A stretch of 64,000 bases of DNA from CBDBUR01 sp965209065. GTDB lineage: Bacteria; Pseudomonadota; Alphaproteobacteria; JAPOUT01; G958296285. Where the stretch lies: assembly GCA_965209065.1 (NCBI GenBank), contig OZ242373.1, forward strand, positions 992,001 to 1,056,000. The letters are read 5' to 3'. Below the pieces are notes generated by a model that worked only from the letters and a program-made list of their open reading frames with translations, was not told where the DNA came from and made no database searches. The position numbers and the translations under genes were made by a program. This document shows positions 17,601 through 25,317 of the stretch, one piece after another (position 1 is the first letter of the stretch; each line of letters begins with the position of its first letter).

Positions 17601-19837
17601 GTGAAAACAATTTCTCCGCCGGCGATAAGCGTCCAATCTCTCCTCAAGCCATCAAAATTATGAAAATTAATATAAGCCGCGCTAATCGTGATATTACCCA
17701 AAGCGTTGAATGTGGTGCTTGCATTAGCAAATTGAAGGGCGGGACCAGGTGCTTCCTCTGTGAAGTTATCTTCTGAAGTCGCCGTGATGGTAATGTTGTT
17801 AGCTTTTATCGTATAGGAACTTTCGTTAATACCTGTTGTAATGTAACCAGTCCTTATGGTTAGGTTGCCGCGGGAGGTGTCATCAGCATTAGCAAGATTG
17901 ATACCTTCTATAGTAACGAGACCATTTTCAGCGATGAGCGTGAGGTCTTGCCCGCTTGCCGTTGCTACATTGTCGTTGGCATCTAGAGTGATATTTGCGG
18001 CGGTTATCGTGGTGGGTTTATCATCGGCGAAGGTTAGCTTCCCCCTAATTCTTGCCATTACTAGACTATGTAGCGTGGTCATGCCGTCTTCATCGGTTGA
18101 TTCCGCCTTTATCGTGCTGGCATCCAGCGTTAAATTCCTCGCCGCAGTAATAGTTGTATCTTTAGCGAAAACAATCTCTCCGCCGGCAACAAGCTCTAAA
18201 TCAAATGGACCATTATTAGCAAAAAAATTGATATGGCGCACGCTAATGGTGATATTGCCGGTAGCATTGAGCTTTAAGTGCCCTACGCCAGAACTAAAGC
18301 CAGCAAACTCACCATCTCTTGTGTCGGTTAAGGTTATGCTAATGTCTTTGGCTTTTATGGTATAAGTGCCACTTCTCAAAACAAAAGATGCCTTTGCTTT
18401 TATAGTTAGGTCGCCACGCGGGACGGAGGTTTTGGCATCATCGCCGAGATTCAAATCTATCAGAGCAACAGAACCAGTTTCAACAATAAGCGTGAGGTTT
18501 CTACCCGCGCCCGACATCCAATCAGCCAGGTTTATCTGAGTGCTCGTTCCCGTTCCGGTGAGGGTCAGGTCATCGGTCAGCAAGCTGGTGGGCGAGGGAG
18601 TTTGCGTGCTGTCCCCACCAAAAGAGAGCGAGGCGTTGCCCGTGCCGATGTCGAAGTCGCCGCTCATCGTCAGCACACCGGTTGCGGTAATCGTCAGGTT
18701 TTGGTTGCTTGCTGTCCCTGCACTCGATGTAGAAGAAAGGCTTACCGCCGCGCCTGATAGGGTAATGGGTCTATCTCTCGTAAAGGTAAGGGCAAAGGAG
18801 ATGATGGTGAGGTTATGCCCGGTTATTGTTATATTTTGGTTGATGTTCGTCGCTCCCCCGTCTAGCGTTAGAGCACCATTGCTTTTAGTGATAGCCGTAT
18901 TCACCGTTATATTATTCGCAGCCAACGAAACAGCGCCATCATAATCTTGGATAGCCGCTGCCGAAATAACAAAAGTGACCGAGTCCCCGCCATCACCTAT
19001 CGCAATCGCCCCATCGCTGATTTCATCATCATTCGCTGTAGATGTGCTGATGGTTATGCTGTCAGGGTCAAGCAGAAGTTTCGCCGCTTTCACCTTGAAT
19101 ATATCAAACGAAGCGAGGTGTTGCTTGCCCGACACTTCAACAAAACCGCCTTCAGCATTGATGCTTCCTTGAAAATTCGTGCTAACGTCCGACCAAATAA
19201 TAACGCGCGGTGCAGTTATGAGCGCACCCGACTCCACGATTGTTTTTTGTGCGTTCGTAATTTCTCCCTTGCCTTGAAAACCACCCCCAACTAAAACTTC
19301 TTTGCTTGCCGTTAAACTTGCCGTTGAACCGAGCTTAACTTCATTCGCCCCTTCAACAATAATTCTTTGCGCTTCAATCGCGCCGCCAACATTAACAACA
19401 TTATTATTACTTAAACTTTGTAAATGAACTTCGCCTAAAGGCGCATTGATAACACCATTAGCTTGAACCGCCGAAGCCGAAGCAGAGGCTAGAAGCCCGC
19501 CAACATTCACCACCGAGCCAGCACCAAACAAAACACCCGCAGGATTTTCTAACGCAACTTTTCCATTCGCGTTTAGTGTGCCGTCAATATTGGTGGCACT
19601 CCCATTCCTTACTTTTATAGAAATCAGCGCAGAGGTTGAAGGTTGCGATATATTCACCACCTCGCCCGAAGCAATATCAAAACTCTCCCAGCTCGTGCCA
19701 AGATGCTCGCTCTGCTGTATCAAATTAAGCGGATTCGATAAATCCCCATCGCCAGCCGTGACTCTGCCCCCGCTCGGCGCGGCGAAAAGGCTACTCGCCC
19801 CAAAAATAAGGCTCAATGCCAGTATTCGTATAAACAT
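14666..19837 (-). CDS. two-partner-secretion exoprotein 3 (FHA/HMW-like)
   Basis: A 1723-aa paralog that opens the three-gene tandem array. The signal peptide ends near SSLFA, and the TPS domain carries ENPAGVLFG near residues 97-105. The beta-helix repeats blocks such as TITAANITL, GGEIVFAK and AESTDED several times, and contains the SGGTPTAS units found in paralogs 1 and 4. I find no cysteine anywhere except the C-terminal pair in ITCRPIPVGASAGACQ, which argues that the pair is functional. The C-terminal 250 residues match paralogs 2 and 4 closely. Likely surface adhesin secreted by the two-partner route; no partner pore gene adjoins it. Confidence 0.88.
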   Translation of the reverse strand: MFIRILALSLIFGASSLFAAPSGGRVTAGDGDLSNPLNLIQQSEHLGTSWESFDIASGEVVNISQPSTSALISIKVRNGSATNIDGTLNANGKVALENPAGVLFGAGSVVNVGGLLASASASAVQANGVINAPLGEVHLQSLSNNNVVNVGGAIEAQRIIVEGANEVKLGSTASLTASKEVLVGGGFQGKGEITNAQKTIVESGALITAPRVIIWSDVSTNFQGSINAEGGFVEVSGKQHLASFDIFKVKAAKLLLDPDSITISTSTANDDEISDGAIAIGDGGDSVTFVISAAAIQDYDGAVSLAANNITVNTAITKSNGALTLDGGATNINQNITITGHNLTIISFALTFTRDRPITLSGAAVSLSSTSSAGTASNQNLTITATGVLTMSGDFDIGTGNASLSFGGDSTQTPSPTSLLTDDLTLTGTGTSTQINLADWMSGAGRNLTLIVETGSVALIDLNLGDDAKTSVPRGDLTIKAKASFVLRSGTYTIKAKDISITLTDTRDGEFAGFSSGVGHLKLNATGNITISVRHINFFANNGPFDLELVAGGEIVFAKDTTITAARNLTLDASTIKAESTDEDGMTTLHSLVMARIRGKLTFADDKPTTITAANITLDANDNVATASGQDLTLIAENGLVTIEGINLANADDTSRGNLTIRTGYITTGINESSYTIKANNITITATSEDNFTEEAPGPALQFANASTTFNALGNITISAAYINFHNFDGLRRDWTLIAGGEIVFTKGTSIRANNITLGGTIKAESTDEDNITTQHNLSLDARGKMTFAADKATTITAANITLNSAALNAGTASNQALTLTTPGVLTMSGKYNTGTGDASFTFGGTFAQTPAPDSFLTDDLTLTYTAASDSLNSLVYNIWMGASGRNLTFNSANNALFIEGATINLGMGDFVANVQELAIITSDATIMARDITIGKNTGTRAFGLSSANLTLDASRNIRFNIGSLSKDSRSYDLSIDADGEIIFAQNTTFSARNITIGGTIKAQTENEDGDITLHNLSLAATAGQINFSADTTITAADITLVSTTKGTADSNPDLTLTAAGIVTLGGALNVGTGDMVITSGTSASGTDQPINFSTSLATTLTGMNITLTSSGGTPTASGQDFTITAEGIVTLGGAFDTGAGNIAIASGTDQPINFSTALATSLTGAQVKLTSTGGTLIPTTHDLTFTASSNVAIRGSFETTGNITFNTSSVDATDGQGFGILSLTAGGQILFTEDVFFISDAITLNSNTIKGQTAGDTPMGVVLGIRGNITFSSTQATTISGGDIDINFSTASTSGQDLTIIASGNLTLEGALDIGNDATTGNTLRLTAGSGAGVGTIIFTDTPRLTAAAIFLTQDGDPFPTAAPIVTFTLPAAEDKPTINYLGSGAQGEVEWANQAGIFSDEDINLGTLLAQNGELEGKDSDDSSGNIVIDLTTEEDEGDQNFILHADENNLILPDEMVMITAKVISINAKSIRNAENSEGITKPLMLVATESVVINANITSSASIIIKAPNVIFSGSKPVRLSGTNITIELPDDMDTPSDNPAANNQNVELVASGDIMLNNSINAGFGTLKLQATGEIMTTRANVMIMGNRVVLDASADNSISGGLTIISMNDIRLLGNIETEGNVILRAGGSIITPDAATTIEATGASSDITFEQKYAIRQSLALTLKAAGEITIIGRLDRGTAGITLDGGSLDLTRASLIAAEITCRPIPVGASAGACQ
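16280..16660 (-). repeat. in-gene tandem beta-helix repeat
   Basis: Inside exoprotein gene 3 the anchor gaaaagtttatcggctgg recurs at 16371 and 16557, a 186-bp (62-codon) period, with similar flanking codons. The same anchor is found in exoprotein gene 1, showing module sharing between paralogs. Confidence 0.65.
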
Positions 19838-19865
19838 AGAGAATTCTCCTTTATCTGTTAAGGCT

Positions 19866-19893
19866 ATACTACAAGAAAAATCCTATTTTTCAA
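19866..19893 (-). promoter_or_regulatory. promoter of exoprotein gene 3
   Basis: Minus-strand TTGAAA (19888-19893) and TAGTAT (19866-19871) are 16 bases apart, with AAAGGAG just before the ATG. It keeps the TTGAAAAA...GG pattern seen before the other three exoprotein genes. Confidence 0.6.
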
Positions 19894-19939
19894 GCCGAAA
19901 ATCGCCCGAAAATCGTCTGGACTCCCCCCACAAATATGC

Positions 19940-19957
19940 TATAATACTGCCTATAAT
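19940..19957 (+). promoter_or_regulatory. twin -10 boxes before the isomerase-thiolase operon
   Basis: Two perfect TATAAT hexamers lie at 19940-19945 and 19952-19957, 24 to 41 bases before the ATG at 19981. Neither has a good -35 at standard spacing, so one or both may rely on an activator. Confidence 0.45.
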
Positions 19958-19980
19958 GACGCTAAAGTTTGGGAGGGCTT

Positions 19981-20877
19981 ATGTCTCAAGCAGAGAATTT
20001 AACCGCCGCTAATCAAAGCAGTGAATACCTATGCTTCGATGTTTCTATCGAAAATAAAGTCGCGCACATCAAGCTCAAGCGCCCCGAAAAACTCAACTCC
20101 ATGATTCGAGAGTTCTGGTATGAGCTGCCCAAAATTATCCACGATATTGACGATAACGCCCGCGCCCGCGCCATTGTCATCTCCTCTACCGGCAAGCATT
20201 TTTGCGCGGGTATGGATTTATCGGTCTTTTCCGCCAGCGGTAGTAGCAAGGAAGATGACGGCACTCTAACTAATTCCGACCGCTCTATGTCGCGCCGCCT
20301 CGCGATGTTCCAAACCCTGCCTCCCCTACAGCACACTTTCGGCTGCCTCGATGAGTGCCGCATTCCTGTTTTGATGGCAGTGCAAGGCGGATGTATCGGT
20401 GGCGCGGTCGATTTTTCGTCTGCCGTGGATATGCGCTATTGCACCAAAGATGCCTTCTTCTGTATCCAAGAAATCAATATCGGTATGACCGCCGATGTCG
20501 GCACCTTCCCGCGCTTGCCGCACCTGATGCCGCAGGGGCTGGTGCGCGAACTCGCTTATACCGGACGGCGCATGCTCGCCGATGAGGCTCTGCGCATCGG
20601 CTTCGTCAATGCCGTGTTCAACACGCACGAAGAAATGCTCGCCCACGTTCTAGACCTCGCGAAAAATATCGCCGAGAAATCGCCGCTCGCCGTTTGGGGC
20701 TCAAAGGAAATGATAAACTACGCCCGCGACCACACCATCGCTGACGGACTCAAACACATTATGACTTGGCAAGCAGGTATGTTCTCACCCGCCGAGATGA
20801 AAGAAAGTTTCACCGCGCAAGCAGAAAAACGCGCGCCCAACTTCGACGACTTACCCAAAAAAACAAAACCCATTTAA
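19981..20877 (+). CDS. enoyl-CoA hydratase/isomerase family, dienoyl-CoA isomerase-like
   Basis: A 298-aa crotonase-fold enzyme. The start is the ATG at 19981 behind GGGAGG; the frame opens 12 bases earlier without a better site. The CoA-binding oxyanion-hole segment (HFCAGMDL, residues 73-80) and GGCIGGAVDF are clear. Glu164 and Asp172 in QEINIGMTADVG are 8 residues apart, the same spacing as the catalytic Glu/Asp pair of delta3,5-delta2,4-dienoyl-CoA isomerase (ECH1). This fits better than a plain hydratase. It would shift double bonds during beta-oxidation of unsaturated acyl-CoA. The thiolase gene follows 22 bases later, so the two form an operon. Confidence 0.85.
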   Translation: MSQAENLTAANQSSEYLCFDVSIENKVAHIKLKRPEKLNSMIREFWYELPKIIHDIDDNARARAIVISSTGKHFCAGMDLSVFSASGSSKEDDGTLTNSDRSMSRRLAMFQTLPPLQHTFGCLDECRIPVLMAVQGGCIGGAVDFSSAVDMRYCTKDAFFCIQEINIGMTADVGTFPRLPHLMPQGLVRELAYTGRRMLADEALRIGFVNAVFNTHEEMLAHVLDLAKNIAEKSPLAVWGSKEMINYARDHTIADGLKHIMTWQAGMFSPAEMKESFTAQAEKRAPNFDDLPKKTKPI

Positions 20878-20899
20878 CCTATCTAAACGGAGGAAAACA

Positions 20900-22096
20900 A
20901 TGACTAAACAAGCTAAAGATGTTGCTATCGTATCCACTGCCCGCACTGGCTTAGCCAAATCGGGACGCGGCTCTTTCAACCAAACACACGGCGCGGTGAT
21001 GACCGGCCACGCCATCAAGCACGCCATAGAGCGCGCCGGCGTTGAAGCCGGCGAAGTCGAAGATGTTTATATCGGCTGCGGCACACCCGAAGGCGCAACC
21101 GGGCAGAATGTCGCGCGACTCTCTGCGATTTGGGCAGGCTGCCCGACAACCACCTCAGGCGTTACGATTAATCGCTTCTGCTCGTCAGGGCTGCAAGCCA
21201 TCGCGATGGCAGCCCACGCGGTCGCCAATGAAGACGTCCCGATGGCTATCGGCGGCGGAGTCGAATCCATCTCTCTCGTCCAAATGCAAGGCATCAACCT
21301 AAAAGACATCACCGAAGAAAGGCTGATGAAAGAAAAACCCGAGCTGTGGATGCCGATGATTGACACCGCAGACGTGGTGGCGAAACGCTATAAAGTTAGC
21401 CGCGAAGCGCAAGACGAATATGCTCTTGAGAGCCAAAGACGCTATGCGGCGGCGGTTCAAGCTGGCAAAATCGGCGAGGAAATCGTGCCGCTAAAGGTAA
21501 CGATGAAAAAGGTCAATAAGGAAAGCGGCGAGGAAACTTTTGAGGAAGTGCTTGTCGATAAGGACGAATGCAATCGCCCCGAAACGACCCTTGAAGGCTT
21601 GACCTCTCTCCAGCCGGTGCGCGGTGAAGGCAACTTCATCACGGCGGGCAATGCCAGCCAGCTCTCCGATGGTGCTTCCGCCTGCTTGCTGATGGACGCC
21701 AAACTCGCCGAGAAAAAAGGGCTAGACATTATGGGCTACTTTAGAGGCTTTAACGTTGCCGGCTGCGACCCTGACGAGATGGGGATTGGTCCTGTCTTTG
21801 CGGTGCCGCGTCTGCTCGAGCGCCATGGGCTTAAAGTGGAAGACATTGACCTCTGGGAGCTCAATGAGGCTTTCGCCAGCCAGTGCCTCTATGCGCGCGA
21901 CAAGCTCGGCATTGACCCTGAGATTTATAATGTGAACGGCGGCTCTATTGCTATCGGTCATCCTTATGGAATGACCGGCTCGCGTTGCACCGGCCATCTT
22001 TTGATGGAGGGCAAACGGCGCGGCGCGAAGCGCGGGGTTGTCACGATGTGTATCGGCGGCGGTATGGGCGCTGCGGGTCTATTCGAAATTTGCTAG
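20900..22096 (+). CDS. acetyl-CoA acyltransferase (thiolase)
   Basis: A 398-aa thiolase that cleaves 3-ketoacyl-CoA (or condenses two acetyl-CoA). Catalytic Cys94 lies in NRFCSSGLQA. The conserved NEAFASQ, the GHPYGMTGSR His (354) and the second Cys (384) in CIGGGMGAAG are all present. A GGAGG-type site (aaacggaggaaaac) lies before the ATG. It is paired with an isomerase rather than a FadB-like multienzyme, so degradative (FadA/FadI-like) function seems likelier than PHB synthesis, but sequence alone does not settle this. The operon ends at a strong terminator at 22209-22245. Confidence 0.92.
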   Translation: MTKQAKDVAIVSTARTGLAKSGRGSFNQTHGAVMTGHAIKHAIERAGVEAGEVEDVYIGCGTPEGATGQNVARLSAIWAGCPTTTSGVTINRFCSSGLQAIAMAAHAVANEDVPMAIGGGVESISLVQMQGINLKDITEERLMKEKPELWMPMIDTADVVAKRYKVSREAQDEYALESQRRYAAAVQAGKIGEEIVPLKVTMKKVNKESGEETFEEVLVDKDECNRPETTLEGLTSLQPVRGEGNFITAGNASQLSDGASACLLMDAKLAEKKGLDIMGYFRGFNVAGCDPDEMGIGPVFAVPRLLERHGLKVEDIDLWELNEAFASQCLYARDKLGIDPEIYNVNGGSIAIGHPYGMTGSRCTGHLLMEGKRRGAKRGVVTMCIGGGMGAAGLFEIC

Positions 22097-22129
22097 TTTT
22101 TCCGACCGATTGGGTTTCTTTGTGGAAAT

Positions 22130-22204
22130 GCCTCCTAGAGGCTGCCTCTAGGAGGCGAATCTCTAAAGACGTTTAGAGACTAGTTTCAGGAGACGTCTTG
22201 AAAC
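22130..22204. repeat. three consecutive perfect hairpins
   Basis: Directly after the thiolase stop come three adjacent inverted repeats. A 12-bp perfect stem GCCTCCTAGAGG has a 3-base loop (22130-22156). An 8-bp perfect stem TCTCTAAA has a 4-base loop (22160-22179). A GTTTCA/TGAAAC stem encloses the palindrome AGACGTCT (22183-22204). An intrinsic terminator follows. Such stacking is unusual and may protect the mRNA 3' end or be a remnant of a mobile element. Confidence 0.7.
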
Positions 22205-22208
22205 GATT

Positions 22209-22245
22209 AGAGGGGTTTCTTAATTTTTAAGAAGCCCCTCTTTTT
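22209..22245 (+). terminator. intrinsic terminator after thiolase
   Basis: A 15-bp stem (AGAGGGG T TTCTTAA pairing with TTAAGAA G CCCCTCT, one G-T pair) with a 3-base loop is followed by TTTTT. It is a strong rho-independent terminator and also has A-rich DNA on the other side, so it may serve the convergent VOC gene as well. Confidence 0.85.
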
Positions 22246-22303
22246 AATACTAAAGTAGCTGCACCACGAGTGCCCACGCCACGAGTAACCGCGCCTCAAT
22301 CAT

Positions 22304-22696
22304 CTAGGCTGTGTGATAGGCTGCTTCTATCTTATGCCCGTCGGGGTCGCGCACGAAGCAACCAAAATAACTATCACCATATAAAGGACGCGGACCGGGC
22401 GCGCCATCATCAGTTGCGCCCGCTTCAAGGGCTACCTGATAAAATGCTTCCACCTGCTCTTTTGATTCCGCCAAAAAACCTATATGAAAACCATTCGCGT
22501 TCGTTGCGGGTTTTTCATCAAGGGGAGTTTGCACCCAAAACTCTGGGAACTGCTTACCATAAGCAACGGCGGCGGGATAGTCTGCGACCCGTCGTGCGCC
22601 CACCACCGCTAATACCTTGTCGTAAAATTTAAGCGAGCGTTGAAAATCATTCACACCAATAGAAATATGCGAAACGATACTAGAATTCTCTGTCAT
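22304..22696 (-). CDS. VOC (glyoxalase/bleomycin-resistance) family protein
   Basis: A 130-aa single-domain VOC protein, start at the ATG at 22696 behind AAAGGAG. It opens SHISIGVNDFQRSLKFYD and ends FVRDPDGHKIEAAYH, the paired beta-alpha-beta-beta-beta modules with metal-ligand-type His and Glu. Substrate unknown; may be a lyase, dioxygenase or thiol transferase. Its start and ribosome site lie inside a 45-bp repeat shared with the end of the SDR gene at 23496. Before the intervening insertion the two genes were probably coupled (TAATG). Confidence 0.85.
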   Translation of the reverse strand: MTENSSIVSHISIGVNDFQRSLKFYDKVLAVVGARRVADYPAAVAYGKQFPEFWVQTPLDEKPATNANGFHIGFLAESKEQVEAFYQVALEAGATDDGAPGPRPLYGDSYFGCFVRDPDGHKIEAAYHTA

Positions 22697-22841
22697 TACT
22701 TTTCTCCTTTCTTTTGCTTCTCTCTTGCTTTTTAGCCATAGCAAATATACGACCCGCTAACTCTTGCGCTGTCATATTAAAGCGAGGTAAGGGATATTCT
22801 TTTGGTGGTCTGCCTATGGGGGTTTTGTTATTGTTATTCAT
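22680..22841 (-). CDS. small ORF with AT-hook-like GRPPK motif
   Basis: A 53-codon ORF beginning MNNNNKTPIGRPPKEYPL, with an AT-hook-like GRPPK and a short helix (MTAQELAGRIFAMAKK). It overlaps the end of the lipoprotein gene by 8 bases and the start of the VOC gene by 17. Its C-terminal residues are read through the left 45-bp repeat, so the original end may have been lost. It probably belongs to the inserted segment. Function unknown. Confidence 0.4.
   Translation of the reverse strand: MNNNNKTPIGRPPKEYPLPRFNMTAQELAGRIFAMAKKQERSKRKEKSNDREF
22689..22733. repeat. 45-bp direct repeat, left copy
   Basis: Exact copy of 23489-23533, offset 800 bp. This copy supplies the ribosome site and first codons of the VOC gene. 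The pair bounds the segment holding the transposase remnant, lipoprotein and GRPPK ORF. Confidence 0.9.
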
Positions 22842-23193
22842 CTAACTCGCTTAAAAGGTTGTAGCAAAGAGGTAGTGCCAACAACCCTACTGGGGACAAT
22901 ATCACAGTAGCGATAGCAAGACCAGCAACTCCCACACAATCATTTACTACAGCAGACCTTATAACAGCGGCATTATAATCAGTCTTGTATTTAATTAAGT
23001 GTTTTTTTAAGCAGGCTTGATGTTTTCTTTTTTTCTTTATTGCTTTTTCCTTGTTTTCTAAATATGCCCTATTTCTTGGTTTTATTTCCTCGCAGGCGAG
23101 TATAGCTTCTTTTGCTTGAGGCATATAGTCAGTATAGCTAACACACCCATTTAGTAAAAAAGCAAGCGGCATTATAAGAGATAGATTTTTCAT
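22834..23193 (-). CDS. small lipoprotein inside the inserted segment
   Basis: A 119-aa predicted lipoprotein: signal MKNLSLIMPLAFLLNGC with lipobox LLNGC (Cys 17), then a Lys-rich helical stretch (NKEKAIKKKRKHQACLKKHL) and a C-terminal hydrophobic segment (VGVAGLAIATVILSPVGLLALPL) that could span a membrane. Its start overlaps the transposase remnant by 4 bases (ATGA). AT-rich compared with the flanking VOC and SDR genes. No family recognised; likely a passenger gene. Confidence 0.55.
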   Translation of the reverse strand: MKNLSLIMPLAFLLNGCVSYTDYMPQAKEAILACEEIKPRNRAYLENKEKAIKKKRKHQACLKKHLIKYKTDYNAAVIRSAVVNDCVGVAGLAIATVILSPVGLLALPLCYNLLSELDE

Positions 23194-23488
23194 TTTGCAA
23201 GTACCTTATAAGTTAAACGCTTGCCGATAAGCCCTTGCGTGATTATTGCCATTTGTTCTAGCGTTGATTTGGCACGGCTATTATGCTGTCCAGCAAACTC
23301 GCTAACATAGCGATTAAGGTGCTTCACGCTGATATGGTGATGTGTGCTGTGACAGCCTCGTTTGAGTAAAGCCCAAAATGACTCTATGCCGTTGGTGTGT
23401 GCCATACCTCTAACATATTCTTTTGCGCTATGATTTACAACACTATGATTATACAATTTATCAAGTCCAATATTAAGAGCGGTGGTCG
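23190..23488 (-). pseudogene. 5'-truncated IS1595-family (ISXO2-like) transposase
   Basis: The C-terminal part of an ISXO2/IS1595-type DDE transposase: NHSAKEYVRG, then HTNGIESFWALLKRG with the catalytic Glu, then HHISVKHLNRYVSEFAGQHN. Only about 99 codons remain. The frame can be followed upstream exactly to the edge of the right 45-bp repeat, where a TGA interrupts it, and the catalytic Asp residues are missing. An apparent TTG start at 23456 is not credible for an active enzyme. Remnant of an insertion sequence. Confidence 0.8.
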
Positions 23489-23533
23489 TCTGTCATTACT
23501 TTTCTCCTTTCTTTTGCTTCTCTCTTGCTTTTT
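23489..23533. repeat. 45-bp direct repeat, right copy
   Basis: Exact copy of 22689-22733. This copy contains the last codons and TAA of the SDR gene, plus a ribosome site and ATG that now lead nowhere. The transposase remnant begins right at its edge. Confidence 0.9.
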
Positions 23534-24320
23534 CCATTAACGTAAGAACATTATACTTTTCGCTTTCAGGCGTGTAAGGTGCTTGCGTGGCAAAAGCCGC
23601 CGAGATTTCTTGCCAACGCTTCTCAGCCAATTTAACCACGTGGGGATGGGTAACAATAATAAAATCACCGCGCGCCACCGCTTCAACAACATGGCGACCC
23701 ACCCCATCGGCTTCTATACCAAAATCGCCCGGCGTAATATTGGTATTCACCGCGCCCGGACAAAACACACTTACCTCAATAAAGTCGGGCGCTTCATAAC
23801 GCAAGACATCAGACAAAGCCAACACGCCATGCTTCGTTGCCGTATAGATGCCCGCTAAAGGATGAGCAAAACCCAAAGAATGCTCCGAGCCAGTATTACA
23901 CACAGCCGCTGGCGTCCCTTGCTCCACAAACCTTTTGACAAAAACCGCAATCCCGTGCCAAACCCCCTTGAGATTCACATCAAGAACACGCGCAATATCT
24001 TCAGGGTTTGCTTTCCATAAAACGCTCCTACGTCCCGATGTGATGCCGGCGTTATTGAAAATCATATCCACATGACCAAACTCAGCCCACGCTTTATCCG
24101 CGAGGGCTTCAACCGAAGCCAAACTCGCGACATCAACGTAGGCAGCATGCGCTGCCGCTCGCGGTTTCTCGCCTAAAGCCTGCGCGGCTTTAGCGACACC
24201 CGCCTCGTCAATATCGGCGAGCATCACTCCCGCGCCCTTCTCGAGCAAAGCTTTGGCAATCGCCAACCCGATGCCAGAGGCAGCCCCTGTCACCACAGCA
24301 TTCTTGCCCTCTATTTCCAT
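23496..24320 (-). CDS. short-chain dehydrogenase/reductase
   Basis: A 274-aa classical SDR. The NAD(P)-binding TGAASGIG is at residues 11-18, an Asp ends the second strand (LADID, suggesting NAD preference), NNAG is near 90, and the YTATK active-site motif (Tyr and Lys) is near 159-163. A Ser precedes it in CNTGSEHS. The enzyme oxidises or reduces an alcohol/ketone of unknown identity. Its stop lies within the right 45-bp repeat and 3 bases separate its start from the end of nrdB. Confidence 0.85.
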   Translation of the reverse strand: MEIEGKNAVVTGAASGIGLAIAKALLEKGAGVMLADIDEAGVAKAAQALGEKPRAAAHAAYVDVASLASVEALADKAWAEFGHVDMIFNNAGITSGRRSVLWKANPEDIARVLDVNLKGVWHGIAVFVKRFVEQGTPAAVCNTGSEHSLGFAHPLAGIYTATKHGVLALSDVLRYEAPDFIEVSVFCPGAVNTNITPGDFGIEADGVGRHVVEAVARGDFIIVTHPHVVKLAEKRWQEISAAFATQAPYTPESEKYNVLTLMEKAREKQKKGEK

Positions 24321-24323
24321 TGG

Positions 24324-25286
24324 TTAAGCGAAAGCCTCTTCCCAGCTACCGCTGGTTGCCGCTTTGGCGTATTCGGTCGCGCGGTTCTCGAAGAAATTCG
24401 TATGCTCAATGCCGTTTAGCATTTCGTCCATCCACGGCAGAGGGTTTTTCTCCACGCCATAAATTGCTTCCATGCCAAGCTGGATTAAACGCCTATCAGC
24501 AATATAGCGAATGTAGCTTTTCACCTGCTCGGCATCAAGCCCATCTACCGCGCCGGTAGAAAAGGCAAGGTTGATAAAAGCATCTTCGTGCGAAACAATC
24601 TCGCGACAAGCAACCTCCAGCTCGTCATACAAGGCGGCGTTCTTGAGCTCAGGATTTTCATCAACAAAAACACGGAAGAGCTTGATAATAGAATTGGTAT
24701 GAAGACTCTCATCACGCGCCGACCACGTTATAATCTGCCCCATGCCCTTCATTTTATTAAAGCGCGGGAAGTTCATCAAAATGGCGAAGCTGGCGAACAG
24801 CTGAACGCCCTCAGTGAAAGCGCCAAACACCGCAAGCGTTTTAGCGATGTCGGCTTTTGTCTCCACGCCCCATTTTTGCATATAGTCGTATTTATCTCTC
24901 ATCTCTTGATACTTTAAGAAAGCCTCATACTCGGTTTCGGGCATGCCGATGGTATCAAGCAAGTGGCTATAAGCGGCGATGTGTATCGTCTCCATATTAG
25001 AAAAAGCGGAAAGCATCATCAGCACCTCAGTGGGCTTGAACACGCGCGCGTAGTGCTTCATATAGCAGTTATTCACCTCGACATCGGCTTGGGTGAAGAA
25101 GCGAAAAATCTGCGTGAGCAAGTGGCGCTCGGCTTCGGTGAGATTCTTCTTCCAGTCGCGCACGTCCTCCGACAGAGGCACCTCCTCCGGCAGCCAGTGA
25201 ATGCGCTGCTGCGTGAGCCACGCGTCATAAGCCCATGGGTAGCGAAAAGGTTTATAGACAAGCCTCTCTTCTAGTAAAGACGACAT
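24324..25286 (-). CDS. nrdB: ribonucleotide reductase class Ia, beta subunit
   Basis: NrdB holds the diiron-tyrosyl radical used by NrdA. The frame is open 88 codons further up, but homology begins at MSSLLEERLVYKPF, so the start is set at 25286 (320 aa). No strong ribosome site is visible, suggesting coupling to nrdA, which ends 31 bases upstream. ETIHIAAY carries the iron ligands Glu and His and the radical Tyr in the E. coli Tyr122 position. Further ligands are in ARDESLHTNS and SHEDAFINLAF. The C-terminal Glu/Ala tail that docks on NrdA is present. Confidence 0.95.
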   Translation of the reverse strand: MSSLLEERLVYKPFRYPWAYDAWLTQQRIHWLPEEVPLSEDVRDWKKNLTEAERHLLTQIFRFFTQADVEVNNCYMKHYARVFKPTEVLMMLSAFSNMETIHIAAYSHLLDTIGMPETEYEAFLKYQEMRDKYDYMQKWGVETKADIAKTLAVFGAFTEGVQLFASFAILMNFPRFNKMKGMGQIITWSARDESLHTNSIIKLFRVFVDENPELKNAALYDELEVACREIVSHEDAFINLAFSTGAVDGLDAEQVKSYIRYIADRRLIQLGMEAIYGVEKNPLPWMDEMLNGIEHTNFFENRATEYAKAATSGSWEEAFA

Positions 25287-25317
25287 TTGAGAATTTCCAT
25301 TTTTGGCATTTTTGGTT

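Noticed and set aside
23190..23456. Active small transposase
   Set aside because: Only the C-terminal part with the catalytic Glu remains; both catalytic Asp residues and the N-terminus are missing.
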